A stretch of DNA of 64,000 bases, from positions 22,944 through 86,943 of the forward strand of contig NZ_JALPVL010000021.1 in the NCBI RefSeq assembly GCF_023544465.1, written 5' to 3'. The DNA is from Paractinoplanes maris (GTDB taxonomy: Bacteria; Actinomycetota; Actinomycetes; Mycobacteriales; Micromonosporaceae). This document shows, in pieces, positions 1 through 8,567 of this stretch. The notes under the pieces were generated by a model. The model was given only the letters and a program-made list of their open reading frames with translations, was not told the origin of the DNA and did not search any database. A program made the translations under genes and the position numbers. Each line of letters starts with the position of its first letter. The first letter of the stretch is position 1.

Positions 1-295
1 TGCGCTTGAGGCGTTCCAGGCCGACGGTCGTGCGGGAGCAGTCGACCCGGGAGACCACGAACTCGAACTTGCCGTCGCGGACTTTGTGTCCCAGCTCGCT
101 TTTCGGCACCGATGGCGTGGTCTTCGGCGCGGTGGCGGCGGTGGCGGCGGCCGGTTCCCGGCTGGCCAGCTGCTGCGCGGCGACGCCGGTCAGGAACAGC
201 GCGGCCACCGCGGCGCAGGCCAGCACGACCGCGACCAGCGGATGGAGCCGCCGGCGCGGGCGAGGGCGGTACGGCGGACGAGGATCGTGCGACAT
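1..295 (-). CDS. secreted/membrane-anchored DUF4352-like protein, 3' end outside window
   Basis: The 98 visible residues start with a basic, proline-rich N terminus (MSHDPRPPYRPRPRRR), then a hydrophobic segment at about residues 19-41, then an Ala/Thr/Pro linker. The start of a folded domain follows (LGHKVRDGKFEFVVSRVDC). That pattern, a short basic cytoplasmic tail, one membrane anchor and an extracytoplasmic immunoglobulin-like domain, is usual for DUF4352 (telokin-like) proteins of actinobacteria. A GGGGAG ribosome-binding sequence precedes the ATG. The C terminus is cut by the window edge, so the family call rests only on the first strands of the domain. Function unknown. Confidence 0.65.
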   Translation of the reverse strand, partial: MSHDPRPPYRPRPRRRLHPLVAVVLACAAVAALFLTGVAAQQLASREPAAATAATAPKTTPSVPKSELGHKVRDGKFEFVVSRVDCSRTTVGLERLKR

Positions 296-439
296 CGGGC
301 CACTCCCCGTGACAGTTTGACTCGCTCTCCTCACTGTCGGTCAACGCGCGGGACGGGGCCACCGATTCGTCCGATCCACGACGGCGCCTTCACCTGATCG
401 GACAATCCGGTCCGGGACCGCACAGGTAGGCTTCGGCCC

Positions 440-829
440 GTGGCTGAGCTGGATGAAGAAATGATCGCATTCGCCCATCGCATGTTCGACCTGGCCCGCT
501 CCGGGGGCACCGAGGAGCTGGTGCAGAGCGTCACGGCCGGTCTGACCGCCAACCTCACCAACGACAAGGGCGACACCCTGCTGATCCTGGCCGCCTACCA
601 CAACCACGTCGACACCGTGATCGCGCTGCTGGAGCAGGGGGCCGACCCCAACCGGGTGAACGACCGCGGTCAGTCGGCGCTGTCGGCCGCGGTCTTCCGG
701 CAGAACCCCGAAACGGTGAAATCGCTGCTCGCCGTCGGCGCCGACCCGCACGCGGGCACGCCGTCCGCGCTGGCCACCGCCGATTTCTTCAAGCTGCCGG
801 AGATGGCCGAGCTGCTCCGCGAGGCCTGA
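440..829 (+). CDS. ankyrin-repeat protein
   Basis: 129 residues. The body is ankyrin repeats: one reads DKGDTLLILAAYHNHVDTV followed by the loop GADPNRVNDRG, and a second reads SALSAAVFRQNPETVKSLL followed by GADPHAG. A weaker repeat precedes them at about residues 15-40 and a degenerate one closes the protein. There is no signal peptide or membrane segment, so it is probably a cytoplasmic protein-binding module. The GTG start is preceded by AGGTAGG at 9-nt spacing. It stands alone and converges on the STAS gene. The partner is unknown. Confidence 0.85.
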   Translation: MAELDEEMIAFAHRMFDLARSGGTEELVQSVTAGLTANLTNDKGDTLLILAAYHNHVDTVIALLEQGADPNRVNDRGQSALSAAVFRQNPETVKSLLAVGADPHAGTPSALATADFFKLPEMAELLREA

Positions 830-847
830 GGGGGTCGATCCGGCTGA

Positions 848-1162
848 CTACAGGAGCGGCCGGGTCAGGCCCTCCAGCATTCCGGCGATCTCCATCAGCC
901 GGCGGACGCCGCGCTGAGGCTTGGTCACCCGCAGCGCGATGCCCCGCCGGTCGGCCCGCTCCCAGGCCCGGTCCAGGGCGGCCAGGCCCGAGGAATCACA
1001 GAAGCTGACCTCACTGAGGTCCACGATCACCCGGGGCGTGCCGTCGATCGCGGTCGCCCGGGCGAGCGCGGCCTCGAAGTCGTCGACGGTGGCCAGGTCG
1101 ATCTCGCCCGCCACGGCGAGAAGAACGGTGCCGTCGGCGACCGCGCTGATATGGACGATCAT
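848..1162 (-). CDS. STAS-domain anti-sigma-factor antagonist-like protein
   Basis: 104 residues, essentially a single STAS domain. It has the beta1 opening MIVHISAVADGTVLLAVAGE and the signature VIVDLSEVSFCDSSGLAAL near residues 47-65. The Asp-Ser-Ser-Gly core holds the serine that is phosphorylated by anti-sigma kinases in SpoIIAA/RsbV proteins. The ATG at 1162 is chosen because the extra upstream residues are low-complexity and the STAS fold begins here. No anti-sigma kinase or sigma gene is adjacent, so the partner must be elsewhere; many actinomycetes carry such orphan antagonists. Confidence 0.85.
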   Translation of the reverse strand: MIVHISAVADGTVLLAVAGEIDLATVDDFEAALARATAIDGTPRVIVDLSEVSFCDSSGLAALDRAWERADRRGIALRVTKPQRGVRRLMEIAGMLEGLTRPLL

Positions 1163-1221
1163 GGCCGCTGCGTTCCCCGTCCCGGTGCGACCATGCGGGC
1201 TCGACGGCCCCGGCCGCCTCT

Positions 1222-2244
1222 CTATCGGGGGTAGCGTGCCGCCCGGAACGCGTCCTGCACCCACGTCGGGTAACTGGGCGGGTTGCCGCTGACCTGATTC
1301 AGCTCGACCAGATCCTCCTCGGTCAAGGTGACGTCCACCGCCCCGAGGTTGTCCATGAGCTGGTCGATCCGGCGGGCGCTGACGGTGACGCTGGTGACCC
1401 CGGGCTGGGCCAGCAGCCAGGCCAGCGAGGTCTGGGCGACGGTCGCCCCGTGCCGGTCGGCGACCGACCGGAGCACGTCGACGATGTCATGGACGCGCTC
1501 GTAGTCCACCGGCGGGAAGTTGGGGGTCTCCGGCCGGCCGCGCCGGGCGGTCGCGTCAACCCCGTCGCGACCGAACTTGCCGGTCAGCAGCCCGCCGGCC
1601 AGAGGCGCCCAGACGGTCAGGGCGAGCTTCTCGTCCTGCACCATCGGGATCAGCTCCTGCTCGGCATCACGGCCGGCCAGGGAGTAGTAGCTCTGCACCG
1701 CGACGAAGCCGTTCAACCCCAGGCGCGCGGACACACCGAGAGCCTTGCTGACCTGCCAGGCGGAGAAGTTCGCCGCGGCCAGGTAGCGCACCTTGCCCTG
1801 GCGCACCGCGTCATCGAGGGTGCGCAGCGTCTCCTCGAGAGACGTCAGCTGATCGAAGTTGTGCAGCATGTAGACGTCGATGTGATCGGTGCGCAGCCGC
1901 CGCAGGCTGTCCTCGAGGCTTCGCATCAGGTGCAGCCGGGACTGGCCTACGTCGTTCGGCCCGGCGCCGGTGCGGGAGTGGCCCTTCGTCGAGAGGATCA
2001 CCTCGTCGCGCCGGCCTTGAAGAATCACCCCGAGTTGTTCTTCGGACTGACCGTCGCCGTACACGTCGGCGGTATCGATCAGGTTGACCCCGGCGTCGAG
2101 CGCGGCGTGCACGATGCGTTCAGACTCGGCGAGCGGCAGGCCGCCCACGACCTCCCAGGCCGGTCCGGCCCCGCCGAACGTGATGGCACCGAGAGAGACC
2201 TCGGAGACGTACACACCGGTACTGCCCATCAAGCGGTATTTCAT
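1222..2244 (-). CDS. aldo/keto reductase
   Basis: 340 residues, the normal size for an NADPH-dependent aldo/keto reductase of the AKR TIM-barrel fold. Catalytic tetrad residues are visible: Asp and Tyr in LIDTADVYGDG, Lys in ILSTKGH and His in YMLHNFD. The C-terminal cofactor segment is GVTSVTVSARRIDQLMDNLG. Such YhdN/Tas-like enzymes reduce aldehydes or ketones; the substrate cannot be read from sequence. The gene starts 5 nt after the stop of the alpha/beta hydrolase on the same strand, so the two are almost certainly co-transcribed. Confidence 0.9.
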   Translation of the reverse strand: MKYRLMGSTGVYVSEVSLGAITFGGAGPAWEVVGGLPLAESERIVHAALDAGVNLIDTADVYGDGQSEEQLGVILQGRRDEVILSTKGHSRTGAGPNDVGQSRLHLMRSLEDSLRRLRTDHIDVYMLHNFDQLTSLEETLRTLDDAVRQGKVRYLAAANFSAWQVSKALGVSARLGLNGFVAVQSYYSLAGRDAEQELIPMVQDEKLALTVWAPLAGGLLTGKFGRDGVDATARRGRPETPNFPPVDYERVHDIVDVLRSVADRHGATVAQTSLAWLLAQPGVTSVTVSARRIDQLMDNLGAVDVTLTEEDLVELNQVSGNPPSYPTWVQDAFRAARYPR

Positions 2245-2249
2245 CCCGC

Positions 2250-3146
2250 TCAGCCGCCGGTGACGGTGCGGTCGAGGAAGTCGCGGATCAGCGGCGCCAC
2301 GACGTCGAGCTGGTCCTCCAGGACGAAGTGGCCGGTGTCGAGCAGGTGAAACTCGGCGTCCGGCAGGTCGCGCAAATAGGGGCGGGCGCCCTCGGCCGGG
2401 AAGACCTCGTCGTTCTGGCCCCAGACGACCAGGGCCGGGGGCTGCTGCCGGCGGAAGAACGCCTGGAACCGCGGATAGAGCGGAACGTTGGTGCCGTAGT
2501 CGTGGAACAGATCGAGTTGGATCTCCCGGTTGCCCGGCCGGCCGAGTTGGGCGAGGTCGTGGGTCCAGCTGTCCGGGTCGAGCCGGGTGCGGTCCCGCAC
2601 TCCCTGGGTGTATTGCGCCGTCACCGCCTCGGCCTCGACGACGAAGCCGAGAGCTTGGCGGTTCTCGTCGGTGCCGGCTGCCCAGTACCTCTTCATCGGG
2701 TCCCAGAAGCCCTGCAACCCTTCCTCGTACGCGTTGCCGTTCTGCACGATGAGCGCGCTCACCCGGTCGGGGCCCTCGAGCGCCAGGCGATAGCCGACCG
2801 GCGCCCCGTAATCGAAGCTGTAAAGGGCGTAACGGTGGACGCCGAGCCGGTCGAGCAGTTCCTTTATGAGACCGGCGAAGTTCGCGAAGGTGTAGTCGAA
2901 CACCGAGCGGTCCGGAACAGCGCTGTGGCCGAAGCCCGGATAGTCCGGTGCGATCACGTGGTATCGGTCCGCCAGCGCCGGGATCAGGTCCCGGAACATC
3001 CGCGACGACGTCGGAAAGCCGTGCAACAGAAGGATCACGGGCGCGTCGACCGGTCCGGCCTCGCGGTAGAAGATGTCGATTCCGTTCACTTCGACCGTAC
3101 GGAAATGGGTGACCGGTAACGCGCTTCGCTCGACGGTTGTCCGCAT
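2250..3146 (-). CDS. alpha/beta hydrolase (epoxide hydrolase / haloacid dehalogenase-like)
   Basis: 298 residues. The oxyanion segment is LLLHGFPTSSRMF (residues 40-51). The nucleophile elbow reads SFDYGAPVGYR, placing Asp112 where esterases have Ser. An Asp nucleophile is the hallmark of epoxide hydrolases and haloalkane/fluoroacetate dehalogenases in this fold. A downstream acid (VVWGQNDEVFP) and His (LLDTGHFVLED) complete the triad. The ATG at 3146 has an AAGGACG ribosome-binding site; longer in-frame extensions look non-coding. It is first in a two-gene operon with the aldo/keto reductase. The substrate is unknown. Confidence 0.88.
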   Translation of the reverse strand: MRTTVERSALPVTHFRTVEVNGIDIFYREAGPVDAPVILLLHGFPTSSRMFRDLIPALADRYHVIAPDYPGFGHSAVPDRSVFDYTFANFAGLIKELLDRLGVHRYALYSFDYGAPVGYRLALEGPDRVSALIVQNGNAYEEGLQGFWDPMKRYWAAGTDENRQALGFVVEAEAVTAQYTQGVRDRTRLDPDSWTHDLAQLGRPGNREIQLDLFHDYGTNVPLYPRFQAFFRRQQPPALVVWGQNDEVFPAEGARPYLRDLPDAEFHLLDTGHFVLEDQLDVVAPLIRDFLDRTVTGG

Positions 3147-3318
3147 GTCTCGCGTCCTTTCGATAACGGCAGGCGACGCCCGCCGTGCTTCGTCCCACCG
3201 TGCCGGGAGCCGGCGCCGGCGGGCATCTGTCGAATGGCGCGCGTGACCCGAGGGTCGAACGACGGATGCTCGTGCTCCCGGCGGCGCCATACGTTCGGCG
3301 GGGAAAAGGAGGTATCCG

Positions 3319-4284
3319 ATGCCCGGCACCACACGTCGGCTGACTGCCAACCTGTTCGGCATCCCGTTCGCCTTCGCGGGTCTCGCGCAATGCTGGTGGA
3401 CCGCGCACAAGCTCACCGCCGTGCCGTCCTGGCCCGCGGAACTGCTCTGGGTCGTCGCCGCGGCCGTCTACCTGGTGACCGTCGCGACGTACCTCAGAAA
3501 TGCCATCAGCCGCGGCCGGCCGGCCGACGAGCCCGGCGACCTGACGTTCGGCCCGTTCACCGCCCTGATCCTCGTCGTGCCGATGATGCTCGGCCTGGCT
3601 CTGGCCGTGCCCGCACCGGCCGCCGGGCGCACGATCTTCGTGATCTTCGCCGTCCTGGTCGCGCTCTACGGCGGTTGGCTGAGCGGCCAATGGATCATCG
3701 AGGACATGCCGCTCGACCGGTGGCACCCGGGCTACTTCCTGCCCACCGTCGCCGGTCCGTTGCTCGCCGCCGGCGGCAGCGCCTCGCTCGGCTACGACGG
3801 TTTCGCCCGGCTGATGTTCGGCTACGGCCTGGTCTGCTGGATCATCCTGGGCTCGATCATCCTCATCCGGCTGTTCACCCAGCCGGCCCTGCCCCGGCCG
3901 CTGCTGCCGACGCTGGCGATCGAGCTGGCACCGCCGGTCGTGGCCGGCAGCGCCTGGTTCGAGATCAATGGCAATCGGCCCGACACGGCGGCCTATCTGA
4001 TGGCCGGGTACGCGATACTCATGCTCCTCGTTCAGCTCCGCCTCATCCCGCTCTACGCGAAGGTGTCGTTCGCGGCCGGGATCTGGGCGTTCGCCTTCTC
4101 CTACATCGCCGCCTTCACCGTCGCCGTCCACTGGCTCGCGGCCGCGCAGGTCGACGGCCGGCGCCCGGTGGCGTACTGCCTGCTGGTGGTCGTCACCCTC
4201 GGCATGACAGCACTGTCCATCCGCACGGTCGCCGGGCTCGCGCGCGGCTCGTTCCTGCCTCGCACCCCGGTGGCTGCGTCATGA
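3319..4284 (+). CDS. TDT-family (TehA/SLAC1-like) membrane transporter
   Basis: 321 residues with about ten hydrophobic segments from residue 9 to the C terminus, the architecture of the tellurite-resistance/dicarboxylate transporter (TDT) and SLAC1 channel fold. Recognisable family segments are GGWLSGQWI and HPGYFLPTVAGPLLA. A perfect AAGGAGG ribosome-binding site sits 6 nt before the ATG. The stop codon overlaps the start of the nitroreductase (ATGA), so they are translationally coupled. Substrate is uncertain: anions, C4-dicarboxylates or tellurite-derived species are all known for the family. Confidence 0.8.
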   Translation: MPGTTRRLTANLFGIPFAFAGLAQCWWTAHKLTAVPSWPAELLWVVAAAVYLVTVATYLRNAISRGRPADEPGDLTFGPFTALILVVPMMLGLALAVPAPAAGRTIFVIFAVLVALYGGWLSGQWIIEDMPLDRWHPGYFLPTVAGPLLAAGGSASLGYDGFARLMFGYGLVCWIILGSIILIRLFTQPALPRPLLPTLAIELAPPVVAGSAWFEINGNRPDTAAYLMAGYAILMLLVQLRLIPLYAKVSFAAGIWAFAFSYIAAFTVAVHWLAAAQVDGRRPVAYCLLVVVTLGMTALSIRTVAGLARGSFLPRTPVAAS

Positions 4285-4964
4285 CCGATCCCGAAGGTCC
4301 CGAACCGGGCGTCCTCGGCCTGTCGGCCGACGAGGTCCTCACCACCACCCGTGCCGTCCGCCGGCGACTCGACCTGAGCCGGTCGGTGCCCCGCAGCGTG
4401 GTCGAGGACTGCGTGCGCATCGCGTTGCAGGCGCCGAGCGGCCGCAACAGGCAGCGTTGGGACTTCGTCTTTGTGGAGGAGCGGCGGACCCGCGCACAGG
4501 TCGCGCACCTGTGGCGCCGGGGTCTGACAGCGCCGCCGCCGGCCTCGGGATCAGCCGGCCCGGCGTTCAGCCGGATGGCATTCGCCTCGGCTGAATGGGG
4601 GCGTATCAGCCGCAGCCTGATCCACCTCGCCGATCATCTGCACGAGGTGCCGCTCCTGCTCATCCCGTGCCTGCGCGTCGAGTCACGGGCAGAGCTCGAC
4701 AGCATCCGCGGCCAGGCCGGCGGCTGGGGTTCGGTGATTCCGGCGTTCTGGAGTTTCATGCTGGCGGCCCGCGAACGGGGCCTGGGCACGGCCTGGACCA
4801 CCAACCATCTCAGCTACGAGAAGGAGATGGCGGAGTTGCTGGGCCTTCCGTACGCCACCGTCGTGCAGGTCGCCCTGACGCCGGTGGCCTACACCCTGGG
4901 CACCGATTTCCGCCCGGGCCCGCGAGCCGAGGCACGGGAGCTCATGCACTGGAACCGCTGGTAG
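4281..4964 (+). CDS. nitroreductase-family FMN flavoprotein
   Basis: 227 residues. The N-terminal flavin-binding signature is TTRAVRRRLDL followed by EDCVRIALQAPSGRNRQRW, typical of the NfnB/BluB-like nitroreductase fold. The C-terminal half has WSFMLAARERGLGTAWTTNH and a final GPRAEARELMHWNRW. These enzymes are FMN-dependent NAD(P)H oxidoreductases acting on nitro compounds, quinones or similar acceptors. The ATG overlaps the TDT transporter stop by 4 nt, an operon arrangement that may couple transport with reduction of the same compound (inference). Confidence 0.88.
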   Translation: MTDPEGPEPGVLGLSADEVLTTTRAVRRRLDLSRSVPRSVVEDCVRIALQAPSGRNRQRWDFVFVEERRTRAQVAHLWRRGLTAPPPASGSAGPAFSRMAFASAEWGRISRSLIHLADHLHEVPLLLIPCLRVESRAELDSIRGQAGGWGSVIPAFWSFMLAARERGLGTAWTTNHLSYEKEMAELLGLPYATVVQVALTPVAYTLGTDFRPGPRAEARELMHWNRW

Positions 4965-5003
4965 GCCACGAGTCATCGACGACCTCAGGAACGGAGCTAC
5001 TTC

Positions 5004-5663
5004 ATGACAGTCGCCACCGTCATCTTCAGTGGGGAGGGCCTGCACGCCGACCCCTGGCACTCGTTGCCGGACACCACCGCCAGGATCGCCGGACTGATAG
5101 GCGATGCCGGCGCGGTGGCGACCGTGACGTCCGTCGGTGAGCTTCCGGCGGCCCTTCGCGACACCGGCCTGCTGGTGGTGAACGCGAGTGCCAACCGTTC
5201 GGAGCCGGTTCCGGAGGACGAGGACTTCGCCCGTGCTCTCGGCGCGTTCCTTGCCCGTGGCGGCAGTCTCCTGGCCACCCACAGCGCGGCGATCGCCTTT
5301 CCCGGATCGTCGATCTGGCGGACCGCGATCGGCGCCTCGTGGGCGTACGGCACGACGTTTCATCCGCCGATCGGCCCGGCTCGCGTCCGCCGGGGCGCGG
5401 CCGGGCATCCGATCACTGATGGACTCGGCGACTTCGAGGTCTACGACGAGCGGTTCACCGACCTGGACCTGGTGGACGGCACCAGCGACATCCTCTATGT
5501 CCACGACGAGGGCGGTGCCGTACATCCGCTCGTCTGGGCACGCACCGTGGGCGGCAGCCGGGTGGTCTACGACGCGCTGGGCCACGACGTCCGGTCCTAC
5601 GATTCCCCGGAGCACGCCACCGTGGTGCGCCGGGCGGTGGCCTGGCTGCGGCACGAGATCTGA
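5004..5663 (+). CDS. ThuA-like (trehalose-utilization) domain protein
   Basis: 219 residues forming one class-I glutamine-amidotransferase-like ThuA domain: opening MTVATVIFSGEG, then the strand GLLVVNASAN, ARGGSLLATHSAAIAF near residues 82-97, and the C-terminal GGSRVVYDALGHDVRSYDSP. ThuA proteins are linked to trehalose or other sugar catabolism in rhizobia, but the biochemical role of most homologues is unknown. It lies 39 nt after the nitroreductase with a GGAG-type ribosome-binding site, so it may be the third gene of that operon. Confidence 0.8.
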   Translation: MTVATVIFSGEGLHADPWHSLPDTTARIAGLIGDAGAVATVTSVGELPAALRDTGLLVVNASANRSEPVPEDEDFARALGAFLARGGSLLATHSAAIAFPGSSIWRTAIGASWAYGTTFHPPIGPARVRRGAAGHPITDGLGDFEVYDERFTDLDLVDGTSDILYVHDEGGAVHPLVWARTVGGSRVVYDALGHDVRSYDSPEHATVVRRAVAWLRHEI

Positions 5664-5666
5664 TCC

Positions 5667-5690
5667 GGCCCCACGTGCCGGGGCTGACCG
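5667..5690 (+). terminator. possible terminator hairpin after the ThuA-like gene
   Basis: GCCCC and GGGGC arms, separated by a 7-nt loop, lie just after the stop codon of the ThuA-like gene and before the LuxR regulator promoter region. There is no U-tract, which is common for actinobacterial terminators. Weak structural evidence only. Confidence 0.3.
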
Positions 5691-5774
5691 GTCGGACGTT
5701 ACGAGAGCGTCTTCACGTCCACTAGCCTGCACTGGTCAGGCTCCGTCGGGACGCACGTGCAGAGGGGAGGCCCG

Positions 5775-8567
5775 ATGCGCGTTTTCACCGGCAGCACCGG
5801 CAGCGCCGGCCAGACCATGCTCGACCGGCACCGCGAGCGTGAGGTGCTGGGCACTGTCCTGGCCACGGTGCGGGCCGGTGGCCGGGCTGTGCTCACCGTC
5901 CGGGGTGGTGTCGGGGTCGGCAAGACACGGCTGTTGCGCCACCTCGAGGAGACCGCGTCGGATTTCACTGTCACCCGTACGTCCGGATCCGAGCCCGAAA
6001 GGGAGCTGGCGTACGCCGGTCTGCAGTTGATGTGTGCGCCGATGCAGTCGCGGTTGCACCAGTTGCCGCCGCCGCAACGCGAAGCCTTGAACGTTGCCTT
6101 CGGCCTGTCGGCGGGCAAGGTCCCGGACCGTTTCCTGGTCGGCCTGGCGGTGCTCGGCCTGATGGCGGCCGAGGCGGAGAGCCGGCCGTTGCTGTGCCTG
6201 GTGGATGACGTCCAGTGGCTCGATCAGGCCTCGGTGGAGACCCTGATCTTCGTCGCCCGGCGGCTGATGGCCGAGCCGGTGGCTCTGGTCTTCGCCTACC
6301 GGAACACGGCTGATCCACCCGGGCTGACCGGCCTGCCCATGCTCGAGGTCTCCGGACTCGGTGACGCCGACGCGCAGGAGCTGCTGGTGACGGCCGTGCC
6401 GGGCCGGATCGACCAGCGGGTCCGCGACCGGATCGTCGCCGAGAGCCGCGGGAACCCGCTCGCCTTGCTCGAGCTGCCCCGCGGGCTCAGCCAGGTCGAG
6501 CTGGCCGGCGGCTATCGGACGCCGTCGTCGGGTCCCCTGGTCGGCAGCATCGAGAGCAGCTATCTCCGCCGGCTCGAGCAGCTGCCACCCGGCACCCGGT
6601 TGCTCCTCCTGCTGGCCTCGGCCGAGCCGGTCGGTTACGTGCCTCTGCTGTGGCGTGCCGCCGCCCGGTTGTCTGTCGGCGTCGAGGATGCCGAACCGGC
6701 GATCGCCGACGGGATGGTCGAGATCGACGCGCGGGTGCGGTTCGCCCACCCGCTGCTCCGGTCGGTCATCTACCGGGCGGCCTCGGTCGCGGAGCGGCAA
6801 CGCGTGCACCGGGTTCTGGCCGACGAGACCGATGCCTCGGACGACCCGGACCGGCGGGCCTGGCACCGGGCTCAGGCCGCCACGGCGCCCGACGAGGACG
6901 TCGCCGCCGAGCTGGTCCGGTCGGCCGGGCGGGCCCAGGCCCGCGGCGGCCTGGCCGCCGCGGCCGCCTTCCTCGAGCACGCCGGCGCCTTGACCCCTGA
7001 TCCGGCCCACCGGGCCCGGCGCATGCTGTCCGCGGCGCGGGCCAAACTGCTGGCCGGGGCGGCCGAAGCGGGGCTGAGCCTGTTGAGCGCGGCCGAGTCG
7101 GGCCCGTTGAGCGCCCTCGATCGTGCGCGGGCCGAGCTGCTCCGGGGTCAGATCGCGTTCGCGTCGAGCCGGGGGCGGGATGCCCCCGCGCTGCTGTTGA
7201 AGGCGGCCAAGAGCCTGGAGTACCTGGACGCGAAGCGGGCCGGCGAAACGTATCTGGAGACGTTGTCGGCGAGCTGCTTCGCCGGCCGTCTCGCGGCCGA
7301 CGGGGCTCAGCGCGAGGTCGCGATGGCCGCGCGGGGAGCCGTGCGGGCCCCGGATCAGCCGGCCGCGATCGGTCTCCTCCTGGAGGGGCTGTCGACCCGT
7401 GTGCTCGACGGCTACGTGGCCGCGGCACCGGTCCTGCGCCAGTCGCTGGCCGCGTTCCAGGATCTTGACCTCGAACCGGACGAGGAGTTGCGCTGGCTCT
7501 GGCTGGCGGTCTGGGTCGCGATGGATCTCTGGGACGACGAGAGCTGGTACGACCTGACGATCCGTCAGCTGAGCATCGTCCGGGAGACGGGCGCGCTCGG
7601 CATGCTGCCGATGGCGCTCAGCTCCCGGATCTTCATGCATCTGTTCTCCGGTGAGCTGCCCGAAGGGGAGTCGCTGATGACGGAGGCGCTGACCGCCGCC
7701 GAGGCGATGCAGATCCAGATGTTCCCGTCGCCGCAGATGCTGCATGCCGCCCTCCGGGGTCACCGGTCCGAGGGTCGTGAGGTGATCGAGACCTTCCCCG
7801 CGTACGACGGGTCGAACGGCGAGGGCTTCGACATGTCCGTCGCGGCCTGGACGCACGCCCTGCTCGACAACGGTGTCGGCCATTACGAGGACGCCCTGAC
7901 CTCCGCGCGGTTCGCCAGTGCGCACGCACCCGACCTGGGCGCCTCGACCTGGCCCCTGCCGGAGCAGATCGAGGCGGGAGTCCGCGGGACCTCCCGGGAG
8001 TCCGCGATCGAGGCGCAGCAACGGCTCACGACGGCCGCCCGGGCCACCGGCACGGACTGGGCGCTCGGCGTGGATGCGCGGTGCCGGGCGCTGCTCAGCA
8101 CCGGCCCGGAAGCCGAGGTGCTGTTCCGGGAGGCGATCGACCGGCTCGGCCGCACCCGGATGAAAGTGGATCTCGCGCGGGCCCATCTGCTCTTCGGGGA
8201 GTGGCTGCGTCGTGCCGACCGGCGTCGTGAGGCGCGAGCCGAGTTGCAGATCGCGCACGAGTTCTTCTCCGGTATCAAGGCCGAGGGGTTCGCCGGGCGG
8301 GCGGCCCGCGAGCTGGAGGCAGCGGACGGCGTCGTCCGGGCGGTCACGACCAGCCCGGTCGGCAACCTCACCCCGCAGGAACTGCAGATCGCCACGCTGG
8401 CTCGGGACGGTTACACCAATCCCGAGATCGGCACCCGGCTGTTCATCAGCTCGCGCACCGTCGAATGGCACCTGTCGCGAGTGTTCCCGAAACTGGGCAT
8501 CACGACCCGGCGAGCCCTTCGGGACGCTTTCCCGGCCTCCACCGAGCGGCCACCGACCGAGCTATGA
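5775..8567 (+). CDS. large LuxR-family (LAL/MalT-type) ATPase transcriptional regulator
   Basis: 930 residues. N-terminal AAA/STAND ATPase with Walker A GGVGVGKTRLL (about residue 40) and Walker B LLCLVDDVQWLD (about residue 145). A long helical, TPR-like middle follows, then a C-terminal LuxR helix-turn-helix: LTPQELQIATLARDGYTNPE followed by RTVEWHLSRVFPKLGI. This is the LAL architecture used for ligand- and ATP-dependent activation of catabolic or secondary-metabolite genes. The ATG at 5775 has GAGGGGAGG 4 nt upstream; an in-frame GTG lies 18 nt earlier. It ends directly against the convergent LuxR gene. The target is likely local, perhaps the nearby redox operons (inference). Confidence 0.92.
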   Translation: MRVFTGSTGSAGQTMLDRHREREVLGTVLATVRAGGRAVLTVRGGVGVGKTRLLRHLEETASDFTVTRTSGSEPERELAYAGLQLMCAPMQSRLHQLPPPQREALNVAFGLSAGKVPDRFLVGLAVLGLMAAEAESRPLLCLVDDVQWLDQASVETLIFVARRLMAEPVALVFAYRNTADPPGLTGLPMLEVSGLGDADAQELLVTAVPGRIDQRVRDRIVAESRGNPLALLELPRGLSQVELAGGYRTPSSGPLVGSIESSYLRRLEQLPPGTRLLLLLASAEPVGYVPLLWRAAARLSVGVEDAEPAIADGMVEIDARVRFAHPLLRSVIYRAASVAERQRVHRVLADETDASDDPDRRAWHRAQAATAPDEDVAAELVRSAGRAQARGGLAAAAAFLEHAGALTPDPAHRARRMLSAARAKLLAGAAEAGLSLLSAAESGPLSALDRARAELLRGQIAFASSRGRDAPALLLKAAKSLEYLDAKRAGETYLETLSASCFAGRLAADGAQREVAMAARGAVRAPDQPAAIGLLLEGLSTRVLDGYVAAAPVLRQSLAAFQDLDLEPDEELRWLWLAVWVAMDLWDDESWYDLTIRQLSIVRETGALGMLPMALSSRIFMHLFSGELPEGESLMTEALTAAEAMQIQMFPSPQMLHAALRGHRSEGREVIETFPAYDGSNGEGFDMSVAAWTHALLDNGVGHYEDALTSARFASAHAPDLGASTWPLPEQIEAGVRGTSRESAIEAQQRLTTAARATGTDWALGVDARCRALLSTGPEAEVLFREAIDRLGRTRMKVDLARAHLLFGEWLRRADRRREARAELQIAHEFFSGIKAEGFAGRAARELEAADGVVRAVTTSPVGNLTPQELQIATLARDGYTNPEIGTRLFISSRTVEWHLSRVFPKLGITTRRALRDAFPASTERPPTEL

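Noticed and set aside
1222..4131. Very long minus-strand open frame (969 codons) spanning two genes
   Set aside because: Only its last 340 codons encode a real protein (aldo/keto reductase). The rest lies antisense to the hydrolase's frame and the TDT gene and has low-complexity Arg/Gly/Pro translation, as expected for open frames in high-GC DNA.
5736..8471. 911-codon minus-strand frame opposite the LAL regulator
   Set aside because: Its translation is Gln/Arg/Gly-rich with no domain, while the plus strand shows Walker motifs and a LuxR HTH. It is a shadow frame.
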